In this document: one piece after another, positions 4,845-10,905 of the stretch
Position numbering within the stretch: the first letter of the stretch is position 1
Layout: the number at the start of each line of letters is the position of its first letter
IMG/VR virus record: IMGVR_UViG_3300047284_000481
Location: 1 to 35,218 of that record
Length of the DNA: 35,218 nucleotides
From: a virus
Direction: 5' to 3' (one strand)
Translations under genes and position numbers: made by a program
Notes under the pieces: model-generated
Seen by the model: only the letters and a program-made list of their open reading frames with translations
What the model was told of the DNA's origin: nothing
Databases searched by the model: none

Positions 4845-5045
4845 ATGTACGAATCGCTTACTGAATTTGAAAGAGCACTTGCTAGATTTGGTGATAAGGT
4901 AGAACTTATCGTTGGTCTAGAAATTGGCGATAAGATTAGTGCTGATGAAGCATACAAACAAATTAAAGACATGATGAAGGAGTTAAAAAAACTTCGTAAG
5001 CAGCATATCAAAGCTGGTAAAGACCTTGACAATTTTGAAGTATGA
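4845..5045 (+). CDS. Unknown coiled-coil protein
   Basis: 66 residues with a helical, Lys-rich second half (Met-Met-Lys-Glu-Leu-Lys-Lys-Leu-Arg-Lys) that suggests a coiled coil. The stop overlaps the next ATG in an ATGA arrangement, so the two genes are coupled. No motif or family recognised. Confidence 0.7.
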   Translation: MYESLTEFERALARFGDKVELIVGLEIGDKISADEAYKQIKDMMKELKKLRKQHIKAGKDLDNFEV

Positions 5046-5632
5046 CTATTTCACAAGGACTGGTTGAATCTGAACACGAAGACCCTGGATTTGAAATTAT
5101 TCATCTCTCGTTCAGAAAAAGAGAATCATCACATCTATATGGTGGTCCAGTAGATTATTACATTGGAAACATTGTATTCCGTTTGACTAACGAGGATGCG
5201 AAGGGTCGTATGGAATATATCATGAAGGAGAATGAAACTATTCGTGTAGCAACAAGTGAAGAGTTATTAAACAAGTATTATGATGGTCTTCATTTTAAAT
5301 TTGACACGAAAGAAAAGGAAGAGGATGCAGTTGAAGATGAGAATGGAGAAAAGTTTTATCCATTAGAAATTATTAACAAGCATGGCATCAAAGATGAAGA
5401 TGTATTTGTTTATGGTTATCGTCGTAACATAGACCCTCTTCATGACTTCATTGAATACAATGAGAAGTTTGATTGTTACAGAATGCACGAATACTTCCAA
5501 GATACTCCTGTCGTTCGTGGTATAATTCAGTATCTCCAAGACATGAAAGATGGTAAACCTAATCCAAGTCGTACAGTCTATCATGAGCAGTTTCTCGCAA
5601 CGCTCACAAACCTCTGCTGGTGGTGGGACTAG
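5042..5632 (+). CDS. Unknown cytoplasmic protein
   Basis: 196 residues, acidic, rich in Tyr, His and Glu; soluble with no Cys pair or transmembrane segment. It starts on the ATGA overlap with the preceding gene, and its 3' end overlaps the next small zinc-binding gene by about 50 bases. Tight packing argues for a real operon of three genes. No known domain is recognised. Confidence 0.7.
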   Translation: MTISQGLVESEHEDPGFEIIHLSFRKRESSHLYGGPVDYYIGNIVFRLTNEDAKGRMEYIMKENETIRVATSEELLNKYYDGLHFKFDTKEKEEDAVEDENGEKFYPLEIINKHGIKDEDVFVYGYRRNIDPLHDFIEYNEKFDCYRMHEYFQDTPVVRGIIQYLQDMKDGKPNPSRTVYHEQFLATLTNLCWWWD

Positions 5633-5771
5633 ACACTGTTCTAGGTGTCACACTGAAAAACCTCTTGACAAAGAACATTTTCAAGTGGTAAAATACTTTC
5701 GTTCTGGTTTTTCGTTTTATTGTAATCAATGTAACATAGAATCTAAGAAGGTATCTAACTCAAATAAATAA
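5583..5771 (+). CDS. Small two-knuckle zinc-binding protein
   Basis: 62 residues from the ATG at 5583. Cys-Ser-Arg-Cys and Cys-Asn-Gln-Cys knuckles about 27 residues apart form a probable four-Cys zinc site, resembling the N-terminal Cys pairs of endonuclease VII-like proteins but without an HNH core. Overlaps the end of the preceding gene. Its stop codon lies within the first copy of the 32-33 bp repeat. Function unknown. Confidence 0.6.
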   Translation: MSSFSQRSQTSAGGGTRHCSRCHTEKPLDKEHFQVVKYFRSGFSFYCNQCNIESKKVSNSNK

Positions 5772-5801
5772 GTCTCGGAATGACTTTAAACTTGCCCTGG
5801 T
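5770..5801 (+). repeat. Spacer repeat, copy 1
   Basis: A 32-bp element that starts with the AAGTC/GACTT hairpin (loop TCGGAAT) and ends with CTTGCCCTGGT. A second copy is at 6001-6033. In this copy the following bases extend a TTGC/GCAA stem. Confidence 0.7.
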
Positions 5802-5816
5802 CGGGAGCAACCCCTT

Positions 5817-6014
5817 ATGCAAAATACCCAATACTGTTCACTCAAGTTATTACATGTTTGCGATGAAATACAGAGTGTAATTACAACACTCAAACAAATT
5901 CAAGACCGTATGAACTTGAATGACTATGTTAAAATTCAAGAGACTATTGTTAAACTTGAGGAACACAAAAAATATATCTGGCAAATATATAAAAATATAG
6001 AAGTCTCGGAATGA
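5817..6014 (+). CDS. Unknown helical protein
   Basis: 65 residues, predicted mostly helical (Leu/Ile/Lys/Glu heptads, about residues 15-60), two Cys near the N-terminus. The gene lies exactly between the two repeat copies, and its last codons and stop lie inside copy 2, so gene plus repeat may form one mobile or duplicated unit. No family recognised. Confidence 0.6.
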   Translation: MQNTQYCSLKLLHVCDEIQSVITTLKQIQDRMNLNDYVKIQETIVKLEEHKKYIWQIYKNIEVSE

Positions 6015-6033
6015 CTTAAAAACTTGCCCTGGT
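6001..6033 (+). repeat. Spacer repeat, copy 2
   Basis: Nearly identical to 5770-5801: the AAGTCTCGGAATGACTT hairpin is conserved exactly, there is a one-base length change in the A/T run, and CTTGCCCTGGT is identical. Confidence 0.7.
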
Positions 6034-6211
6034 GGAGTCAAACATGACCCAAAATTAGTCCTCGTCGGATTGGACAGTAAATATGCCGACTGGTGCGGAT
6101 GAGGAGTTTAACTCCCGCCGAGTTTCCAATTTTCTCGTAATCAAAATTGGTGGCGAGCCTGCAATGGGGATTGACAATTCCCGCTAACTCCTAGTATACT
6201 AGGAGTTTCAT
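6034..6211 (+). ncRNA. Structured leader and spacer before the tRNA-like gene
   Basis: No ORF. Stems: CCTCGTC/GATGAGG (6060-6066 with 6098-6104), overlapped by GTCGG/CCGAC (6064-6068 with 6086-6090); GGAGT/ACTCC (6103-6115); a perfect 8-bp CCAATTTT/AAAATTGG (6126-6133 with 6143-6150); GGGATT/AATTCCC (6167-6182). It ends in a 22-bp perfect palindrome (6186-6207). Several stems are mutually exclusive. Confidence 0.4.
6171..6200 (+). promoter_or_regulatory. Early promoter with -35 in a hairpin loop and -10 in a palindrome
   Basis: TTGACA (6171-6176), an 18-nt spacer and TATACT (6195-6200). The -35 box is flanked by GGGATT/AATTCCC arms. The -10 box is in a 22-bp perfect palindrome, 6186-6207, built on CTAGTATACTAG. 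It would drive the tRNA-like gene and perhaps the porin gene. Confidence 0.65.
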
Positions 6212-6281
6212 GGAAGTGAACCCAACTGGAACGGGACGCAGACAATGCATAAAGTAGTTGGTTCGATTCCAACCACTTCCC
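6212..6281 (+). pseudogene. tRNA-like gene without a usable anticodon arm
   Basis: Acceptor GGAAGTG/CACTTCC, short D stem CCC/GGG with a GG-bearing loop, and a perfect T arm GTTGG/CCAAC with loop TTCGATT. The 20 nt where the anticodon arm and variable loop belong can form only a 3-bp GCA/TGC stem with a 5-nt loop. It is either a decayed tRNA or a tRNA-like RNA with another role. Confidence 0.55.
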
Positions 6282-6286
6282 AAAAA

Positions 6287-6294
6287 TATAAATA
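6287..6294 (+). promoter_or_regulatory. T4-late promoter of the porin gene (exact TATAAATA)
   Basis: Exact late octamer 27 bases before the porin start, following the tRNA-like gene. Confidence 0.65.
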
Positions 6295-6320
6295 AAATCT
6301 GTACTTAATCATTTTCAATT

Positions 6321-7202
6321 ATGATGATTCGTTCAATTATTGCTGCTGGTGTTGTTGCAACTTCTATGGTTGCCCCTGCCATGGCACAAGTCACCAGTGT
6401 TTCACAACTGCGTGATGTTCAACCAACCGAATGGTCATACCAGGCTATTTCTAACCTAGTATCACGTTATGGTTGTGTTGCTGGTTTCCCTGATGGTACT
6501 TTCCGTCCTGGTGAACCTGCTACTCGTGCTCAACTTGCTGCACTCACTAATGCATGTCTTGACCGTATTAGTGAATTCCAGACTGCTGCAGATGCACAAC
6601 TAGCTGCTGCTCTTCGTGCAGAATTTGCTAAAGAGCTAGGTGCAACTAATGCTCGTGTATCTGCCCTAGAACTAGCTGCTGCCCAGAAGGCTCAAGGCGT
6701 AGGTAACTACCTAGGTGCTGGTGTTCTTCTAAACAAGCAGGGTGTTGATGGTAATGGTTATACCGAAAATCGTACTATCTCTGGTGGTACTATTCAAGCA
6801 CGTTATGCTGTAAAGACCTTTGGCAATCAGAATGCTGTTGCTGTTCGTCCTTATGCTAACTTCGTCGGCACTCCTGCTGGAGAAATCGGTGCTGCTGGTG
6901 GTGCTCTTCTTTCTTATGATTGGAGTATCGCTCGTGCCGCTTCTGGCGTAAGCAAGGCTAACCTCTACGCTGGTGTTGGTTATCAGATTCCTTTCGTAAA
7001 CAATACTGCTGCTAACTTCCAGTCTGCTGTTGGCGAGAAGGGGCAAGTTGTACTTGCTCTTGGTGTAGAAGGTCGTATCACAAATTCTCTAGTTGGATTT
7101 GCAGACCTTAAGTTCCCTACCACCAATGCTGCTAACAGCTATGGTGCAACCAATGGTTCGTATAGTCCAGTATTCACTACTGGTCTGGGCTTTAAGTTCT
7201 GA
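6321..7202 (+). CDS. SLH-domain outer-membrane porin-like protein
   Basis: 293 residues. A signal peptide (1-22, cleaved after Ala-Met-Ala) is followed by an SLH domain (about 27-80, with Asp-Val-Gln-Pro-Thr-Glu-Trp and Gly-Phe-Pro-Asp-Gly-Thr-Phe). Then come an Ala-rich coiled coil (about 85-118) and a C-terminal beta-barrel (about 125-293) ending in Gly-Leu-Gly-Phe-Lys-Phe, with the terminal Phe typical of outer-membrane proteins. This is the order of cyanobacterial Som-type porins, in which SLH binds the wall, but host porins are usually longer (about 500 residues). It probably came from a cyanobacterium. A role in permeability, wall attachment or receptor change is inferred. Expression is likely late (TATAAATA upstream), and a strong terminator follows. 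Confidence 0.8.
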   Translation: MMIRSIIAAGVVATSMVAPAMAQVTSVSQLRDVQPTEWSYQAISNLVSRYGCVAGFPDGTFRPGEPATRAQLAALTNACLDRISEFQTAADAQLAAALRAEFAKELGATNARVSALELAAAQKAQGVGNYLGAGVLLNKQGVDGNGYTENRTISGGTIQARYAVKTFGNQNAVAVRPYANFVGTPAGEIGAAGGALLSYDWSIARAASGVSKANLYAGVGYQIPFVNNTAANFQSAVGEKGQVVLALGVEGRITNSLVGFADLKFPTTNAANSYGATNGSYSPVFTTGLGFKF

Positions 7203-7215
7203 TTTAATAATATTT

Positions 7216-7239
7216 GGGGGTGGCCAAACCCCCTTTTTT
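7216..7239 (+). terminator. Rho-independent terminator of the porin gene
   Basis: GGGGGT/ACCCCC stem with a 6-nt GGCCAA loop and a T6 tail. Confidence 0.9.
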
Positions 7240-7268
7240 CATATATAACAATGTAACATTTTGTAATT

Positions 7269-7445
7269 ATGACTACACAAAGAAATCTTAATATTTCTTT
7301 TAGAGAAAAAGATATAGATTTATTGCAACAATTGAAAACTATTAGCGATGAAAAATTTATTACTACTTCTAGGTTAGTTATAGATTTAATTAGAAAAGGA
7401 ATGTTATATGATAACGAAAAAACAACTGTTAAATCAAACAAATAA
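7269..7445 (+). CDS. Ribbon-helix-helix (CopG/Arc-like) DNA-binding protein
   Basis: A 58-residue protein in the gap between the porin terminator and hli (ATG 7269, TAA 7443-7445). It has the ribbon-helix-helix layout: a short strand, Arg-Asn-Leu-Asn-Ile-Ser-Phe, then helix Glu-Lys-Asp-Ile-Asp-Leu-Leu-Gln-Gln-Leu, a turn with Thr-Thr-Ser-Arg, and helix Leu-Val-Ile-Asp-Leu-Ile-Arg-Lys-Gly. Such proteins bind DNA as dimers and repress transcription. Its position just before two hli genes makes it a candidate regulator of this small operon (inferred). Confidence 0.65.
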   Translation: MTTQRNLNISFREKDIDLLQQLKTISDEKFITTSRLVIDLIRKGMLYDNEKTTVKSNK

Positions 7446-7451
7446 ATTATT

Positions 7452-7646
7452 ATGACTGTTACAACAAATGAGCATGGGCAGCAAAATATGTTTGCTAAAG
7501 AGCCCACTATGTATTATGAAAACTACGGGATGTATTCCCCATCAGAAATTAAGGAACGTACAAATGGACGCTGGGCTATGCTCGGTATTATTGCTGGGTT
7601 TATTTCTTATTCTATCACAGGTAAATTTTTCTTCGGAATTTTTTGA
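7452..7646 (+). CDS. hli: High-light-inducible protein
   Basis: 64 residues with the chlorophyll-binding motif Glu-Arg-Thr-Asn-Gly-Arg-Trp-Ala-Met-Leu-Gly (about 35-45) leading into one transmembrane helix. Hli proteins sit in the thylakoid membrane, bind pigment near photosystem II and dissipate excess energy. The N-terminal extension (about 30 residues) is typical of cyanophage Hli. Six bases after the RHH gene and ten before a second hli, so probably one operon. It complements psbA downstream in keeping photosynthesis running. Confidence 0.93.
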   Translation: MTVTTNEHGQQNMFAKEPTMYYENYGMYSPSEIKERTNGRWAMLGIIAGFISYSITGKFFFGIF

Positions 7647-7656
7647 GGAGGTAACT

Positions 7657-7776
7657 ATGGACAAAATCTTTACTGAACGTGCAGAGCGTTGGAATGGCAG
7701 GCTTGCTATGCTTGGATTCGTCGCTGCTGTTGGTGCATATTTCACTACTGGGCAAGTAATTCCTGGTGTTTGGTGA
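7657..7776 (+). CDS. hli: Second, minimal high-light-inducible protein
   Basis: 39 residues, ATG 7657 with a strong GAGGAGG Shine-Dalgarno that fixes the start. Glu-Arg-Trp-Asn-Gly-Arg-Leu-Ala-Met-Leu-Gly-Phe is the Hli motif, followed by the membrane helix and Gly-Gln-Val-Ile-Pro-Gly-Val-Trp. It is near the minimum length for a one-helix Hli. Tandem hli genes are common in cyanophages. Confidence 0.92.
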   Translation: MDKIFTERAERWNGRLAMLGFVAAVGAYFTTGQVIPGVW

Positions 7777-7793
7777 ATTGTTTAAACCAATTT

Positions 7794-7827
7794 AATAAAT
7801 ACAGGAGGTTCTACACCTCCTTTTTTT
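7794..7827 (+). terminator. hli terminator with an upstream late-type box
   Basis: AGGAGGT/ACCTCCT stem, 5-nt loop (7803-7821), T7 tail that runs into the ATG of the endolysin at 7828. AATAAATA (about 7795-7802) just before the stem is a possible late promoter, so late endolysin mRNA would start near or within the hairpin. Confidence 0.8.
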
Positions 7828-8460
7828 ATGACTATAAAACTTACTGATGCGGCCACCCATACTAAAGGATATATGCATCAAATGGATGCATGGGAATATT
7901 TACAACAAAACACTTCACCAAATGTACTGAATGAGTTTGCTAAAAGATTTAGGAATGAATATAAACAAGAACAGAATGATATTGTACCTAAATGCGGTTT
8001 AGATTTAATCAAGGAATTTGAAGGGTGTCATTTAAGTGCTTATTATGACCCACTTACTGGTGGACTTCCTATTACAATTGGTTGGGGAAGTACCAAAGAT
8101 TTAAATGGAAAACCATTTAAAATTACTGATAAGATTACTCAAGCACAGGCTGAAGAACTTTTTGAGTATCAAGTACGCAATCAATTTATTCCACCACTTA
8201 CCAAGATTCCATATTGGAATGAAATGAATGATGAAATGAGAGGAGCACTACTTTCATTTGCATATAATCTAGGAGCAAATTTCTATGGCTCTTCTGGGTT
8301 TACTACAATCACGAAAGTACTAAAAGAAAAGTCATGGCATCTTGTTCCAGAGGCACTGTATCGTTATCGTAATCCAGGGTCCAGTGTAGAGAAAGGACTC
8401 GCTAGAAGACGCAGAGCAGAAGGTGCATTATGGGAAACTGGGCTATCTAAAATAAAATAA
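7828..8460 (+). CDS. GH24 (T4-lysozyme type) endolysin
   Basis: 210 residues. After a 50-residue N-terminal extension comes a GH24 muramidase domain: catalytic Glu in Leu-Ile-Lys-Glu-Phe-Glu-Gly, the Ala-Tyr-Tyr-Asp-Pro-Leu-Thr-Gly-Gly turn, Thr-Ile-Gly-Trp-Gly (the T4-type Glu/Asp/Thr arrangement), and the C-terminal Gly-Leu-Ala-Arg-Arg-Arg-Arg-Ala-Glu segment. It cleaves the glycan strands of peptidoglycan at lysis. No signal peptide, so it needs a holin. Convergent small membrane-protein genes on the minus strand include a holin candidate. Start at the ATG right after the terminator T-run. Confidence 0.9.
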   Translation: MTIKLTDAATHTKGYMHQMDAWEYLQQNTSPNVLNEFAKRFRNEYKQEQNDIVPKCGLDLIKEFEGCHLSAYYDPLTGGLPITIGWGSTKDLNGKPFKITDKITQAQAEELFEYQVRNQFIPPLTKIPYWNEMNDEMRGALLSFAYNLGANFYGSSGFTTITKVLKEKSWHLVPEALYRYRNPGSSVEKGLARRRRAEGALWETGLSKIK

Positions 8461-8610
8461 TTTTCTACCTCGTTTAGCTGGTCTACGAATAAAACGAATG
8501 ACCTCAGCCGATTGTTTTTTCGGTTGAGGTCTTCTATTTTCTAACATCATTCCATCATTAGTTAATAATCTTGCTATTATTAAAAACTCAATGAGTATTG
8601 TTCTTGTCAT
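8443..8610 (-). CDS. Possible small basic protein
   Basis: A 55-residue reading frame (start 8610, TAG at 8443-8445) with a hydrophobic start (Ile-Leu-Ile-Glu-Phe-Leu-Ile-Ile-Ala) and an Arg-rich end (Arg-Arg-Pro-Ala-Lys-Arg-Gly-Arg-Lys). It overlaps the next minus gene by 23 bases and the endolysin 3' end by 18, and runs through a 12-bp hairpin that looks like a bidirectional terminator, which weakens the call. Confidence 0.35.
   Translation of the reverse strand: MTRTILIEFLIIARLLTNDGMMLENRRPQPKKQSAEVIRFIRRPAKRGRKLFYFR
8500..8531. terminator. Bidirectional terminator between convergent genes
   Basis: A 12-bp stem (8500-8511 with 8520-8531, one G-U) and an 8-nt T-rich loop, with T-rich flanks on both strands, between the endolysin and the minus-strand cluster. 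Confidence 0.75.
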
Positions 8611-8713
8611 TACCTTCTAAGTAGTCTAACATCATGATGTAGACTATGCAGCATAAAGTTCCTAGTAGAACTATTCCAAGTCCTATTGCAACTCCCCAAG
8701 GAAATTGATTCAT
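8588..8713 (-). CDS. Small single-pass membrane protein
   Basis: 41 residues (start 8713) dominated by one transmembrane helix (Gly-Val-Ala-Ile-Gly-Leu-Gly-Ile-Val-Leu-Leu to Met-Met-Leu), with a short polar N-terminus and a charged C-terminal tail. Start and upstream stop overlap as ATGA, so it is coupled to the preceding minus gene. Next to the endolysin, it may take part in lysis; function otherwise unknown. Confidence 0.55.
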   Translation of the reverse strand: MNQFPWGVAIGLGIVLLGTLCCIVYIMMLDYLEGNDKNNTH

Positions 8714-8910
8714 TTTTTCTCTACTGCGTCAAGTATTCTATCTAGTTTTCTTTCTTGCTCTTCTTTTACTTCTTGAAGAGTTTTTTCAATTTGAATAATT
8801 TTTTGTTCTTGCACCGCTGTTTTTTGTTGCAGTCCCCAGAAACTAGTGAATCCACCAATAAGTGCAGCACCTATAAGTGAAGTTGCGATGGTTCCCATAT
8901 TAAGTTCCAT
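8710..8910 (-). CDS. Membrane protein with coiled coil, holin candidate
   Basis: 66 residues: a short N-terminus, a small-residue-rich transmembrane helix (about 6-26, Ala/Gly-rich), then a charged coiled coil (about 33-64). This one-helix plus charged-tail topology is compatible with a class III holin or a lysis-control protein, and it is convergent with the endolysin. No holin family motif is recognised, so the role is inferred from topology and position. It overlaps the genes on both sides. Confidence 0.6.
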   Translation of the reverse strand: MELNMGTIATSLIGAALIGGFTSFWGLQQKTAVQEQKIIQIEKTLQEVKEEQERKLDRILDAVEKK

Positions 8911-9112
8911 TGTTTGATTTACCTTCTTCTTTATGTATCCAAGTTTTTAGTTCATGTAAATATTCCCTTAGCATGTTGGCTTTTTCTTCATGCCAGGGAT
9001 TTTCAGTTTTTAAATATTGTTTTGTGTGGTTATCTATGGCTTTTAGTATATTATGAATAGGAGCATTCCAAGGTTCCCTGACTGGAGTATTAAATGTTCT
9101 TCTCTCGTCCAT
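8900..9112 (-). CDS. Unknown small soluble protein
   Basis: 70 residues, helical, His/Trp-containing, no Cys or membrane segment. Its start overlaps the end of the preceding minus gene and its end overlaps the next start, so the minus genes form one tightly packed operon. No family recognised. Confidence 0.65.
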   Translation of the reverse strand: MDERRTFNTPVREPWNAPIHNILKAIDNHTKQYLKTENPWHEEKANMLREYLHELKTWIHKEEGKSNNGT

Positions 9113-9254
9113 ATAGGTTTTGCTCCATATAGGTATATAATTTTTCTTTCAGTTCACTAAATACATCCCACATTTCTTCAGAACCAGTTTTATCTTGGTA
9201 AGCATTACATGCTAAAATTAAATAGTCAATATCTTCTGAGTTAAGTCTGTACAT
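9090..9254 (-). CDS. Unknown small helical protein
   Basis: 54 residues from the ATG at 9254; an in-frame TTG at 9272 would add six residues. Acidic and helical (Ser-Glu-Asp-Ile-Asp-Tyr-Leu-Ile-Leu-Ala-Cys-Asn). First gene of the minus operon; a CATAAATA late-type box lies on the minus strand near 9277-9284. Function unknown. Confidence 0.6.
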   Translation of the reverse strand: MYRLNSEDIDYLILACNAYQDKTGSEEMWDVFSELKEKLYTYMEQNLYGREKNI

Positions 9255-9292
9255 AGATCTTTTTGAACTCAACTATATTTATGGGAGACCCC

Positions 9293-9326
9293 TTGACAAA
9301 GCTGGCTGGGGGTGCTAATATAAATA
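9293..9326 (+). promoter_or_regulatory. Overlapping early and late promoters of psbA
   Basis: TTGACA (9293-9298), 17 nt, TAATAT (9316-9321) gives an early promoter. An exact T4-late TATAAATA (9319-9326) overlaps its -10 box. The -35 box lies between inverted ACCCC and GGGGT arms (9288-9292, 9309-9313). Confidence 0.75.
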
Positions 9327-9332
9327 AGTGTT

Positions 9333-9352
9333 AAGGAATCGAAACATTCCTT
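9333..9352 (+). promoter_or_regulatory. 5'-UTR hairpin of psbA, PhotoRC-II-like
   Basis: AAGGAAT/ATTCCTT, 7-bp stem with a 6-nt CGAAAC loop, in the psbA leader. The PhotoRC-II RNA motif is a hairpin described from psbA leaders in marine cyanobacteria and their phages; assignment here rests on position and shape only. Confidence 0.5.
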
Positions 9353-9390
9353 TACATATTCTTTCATAAACTTTACGGACTTCTAGAACT

Positions 9391-10470
9391 ATGACTGCTA
9401 CTCTCGCTCAACAGCGTGAAAGTAATATTTGGGAACAGTTCTGTGAGTGGGTAACTTCTACCGATAATCGTCTTTATGTCGGTTGGTTTGGAACTCTAAT
9501 GATTCCTACCCTACTCGCTGCTACTATCTGCTTCATTGTTGCTTTTATTGCTGCTCCTCCTGTCGATATCGACGGTATCCGTGAACCTGTTGCTGGTTCT
9601 CTAATGTATGGAAATAACATCATTTCAGGTGCTGTTGTTCCTTCATCCAATGCTATTGGACTTCACTTCTATCCAATCTGGGAAGCAAATTCACTTGATG
9701 AATGGCTATATAATGGTGGACCATTTCAACTGGTTGTCTTCCACTTTCTGATTGGTATCTATGCTTACATGGGTCGTGAATGGGAACTATCTTACCGACT
9801 GGGTATGCGTCCTTGGATTTGTGTTGCCTACTCTGCACCCGTTGCTGCTGCTAGCGCAGTGTTTCTGGTTTATCCCTTCGGTCAAGGATCCTTCTCTGAT
9901 GCGATGCCTCTGGGGATTTCAGGAACTTTCAACTACATGCTTGTTTTCCAGGCAGAACACAACATTCTCATGCATCCTTTCCACATGCTGGGAGTTGCTG
10001 GGGTCTTCGGTGGTTCTCTTTTCTCTGCTATGCACGGATCTCTTGTCACCTCTAGTCTTGTACGTGAGACGACAGAAAATGAGTCCCAGAACTATGGATA
10101 CAAGTTCGGACAAGAAGAAGAAACCTACAACATCGTTGCTGCCCACGGGTACTTTGGGCGTCTTATTTTCCAGTATGCTTCTTTTAACAACAGTCGTAGT
10201 CTTCACTTTTTCTTGGCAGCTTGGCCTGTTGTCGGTATTTGGTTCGCTGCTCTGGGCGTGTCAACCATGGCGTTCAACCTGAACGGATTCAACTTTAACC
10301 AGTCGCTGCTTGATAGCAGTGGTCGTGTGGTTAACACCTGGGCAGACATTCTCAACCGTGCCAACCTTGGCTTTGAGGTAATGCATGAGCGCAATGCTCA
10401 CAACTTTCCTCTAGATCTTGCTGCTGCTGATAGCACTCCTGTTGCTCTCACTGCACCAGCCATCGGTTGA
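9391..10470 (+). CDS. psbA: Photosystem II reaction-centre protein D1
   Basis: 359 residues, full length with five transmembrane helices. Residue 130 is Glu, as in the high-light D1 isoform of cyanobacteria. The C-terminus has the processing site after Asp-Leu-Ala and a normal extension. D1 carries the photosystem II electron-transfer cofactors and is the protein damaged by light; a phage copy keeps photosynthesis running after host transcription stops. No intron or frameshift. Early and late promoters overlap upstream and a terminator follows. Codon use is less AT-rich than neighbouring unknown genes, in line with cyanobacterial ancestry. Confidence 0.99.
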   Translation: MTATLAQQRESNIWEQFCEWVTSTDNRLYVGWFGTLMIPTLLAATICFIVAFIAAPPVDIDGIREPVAGSLMYGNNIISGAVVPSSNAIGLHFYPIWEANSLDEWLYNGGPFQLVVFHFLIGIYAYMGREWELSYRLGMRPWICVAYSAPVAAASAVFLVYPFGQGSFSDAMPLGISGTFNYMLVFQAEHNILMHPFHMLGVAGVFGGSLFSAMHGSLVTSSLVRETTENESQNYGYKFGQEEETYNIVAAHGYFGRLIFQYASFNNSRSLHFFLAAWPVVGIWFAALGVSTMAFNLNGFNFNQSLLDSSGRVVNTWADILNRANLGFEVMHERNAHNFPLDLAAADSTPVALTAPAIG

Positions 10471-10495
10471 CAAACCTAAGATAATATGGTACAAT
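10467..10495 (+). promoter_or_regulatory. Early promoter inside the psbA 3' end
   Basis: TTGACA (10467-10472), 17 nt, TACAAT (10490-10495). The -35 box includes the psbA stop codon. The start would fall in the following terminator hairpin, so it drives the endonuclease gene independently of psbA. Confidence 0.65.
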
Positions 10496-10496
10496 A

Positions 10497-10524
10497 AGAG
10501 AGCCCACACACGGCTCTCTTTTTT
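10497..10524 (+). terminator. psbA terminator
   Basis: AGAGAGCC/GGCTCTCT 8-bp stem with a 7-nt loop and a T-run that ends at the next ATG. Confidence 0.88.
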
Positions 10525-10905
10525 ATGAGTGAAATTTCTGAGACTACTACAAAAGTCTGTGTGTACTGCAAAGAACAAAAGTTCATAAAAGATTTCCCTG
10601 GCCATCGTGGCCATAAAGATCGGCATGATACTCGTTGCAGACAATGTATTAGTGAGCAAAACAAACTTCGGTATAAGTTAAAAAAAACTGCACCACCAAA
10701 ACCAAAAGTTTGTGACCTATGTGGAAAAGTTCCTCCACATAATAAAAAAATTGTATTAGATCACTGCCATGAAACTGGCGAATTTCGTGGATGGTTGTGC
10801 GACCCTTGTAATGTAGGGTTGGGTCAATTAGGAGACAATTTACAAAGCCTATATAAGGCAGTTCAATATTTAAAGGAATTTCATAATGGAAGAACAAATC
10901 ATTGA
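10525..10905 (+). CDS. Endonuclease VII-like HNH nuclease, possible free-standing homing endonuclease
   Basis: 126 residues. An N-terminal Cys-Val-Tyr-Cys and Cys-Arg-Gln-Cys pair, a second Cys-Asp-Leu-Cys, then the endonuclease VII core Leu-Asp-His-Cys-His-Glu-Thr-Gly-Glu-Phe-Arg-Gly with Leu-Cys-Asp-Pro-Cys-Asn and a Gly-Asp-Asn end. This His-Me-type fold cuts DNA with one metal ion; T4 gp49 resolves branched DNA, and many relatives are homing nucleases. Its place directly after psbA, with its own promoter, suits a homing enzyme acting on psbA of competing phages, as known for the unrelated F-CphI near S-PM2 psbA. The homing role is inferred. Confidence 0.85.
   Translation: MSEISETTTKVCVYCKEQKFIKDFPGHRGHKDRHDTRCRQCISEQNKLRYKLKKTAPPKPKVCDLCGKVPPHNKKIVLDHCHETGEFRGWLCDPCNVGLGQLGDNLQSLYKAVQYLKEFHNGRTNH

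Noticed and set aside
5664-5693. TTGACA-N18-TAAAAT inside the zinc-knuckle gene
   Set aside because: Weak -10, intragenic, no supporting context.
5583-5771. Fragment of an endonuclease VII gene
   Set aside because: Only the Cys knuckles are shared; no HNH residues, and the gene has its own clear start and stop.
9919-10206. Open frames on both other phases within psbA
   Set aside because: psbA is full-length and conserved; these are shadows of its constrained codons.
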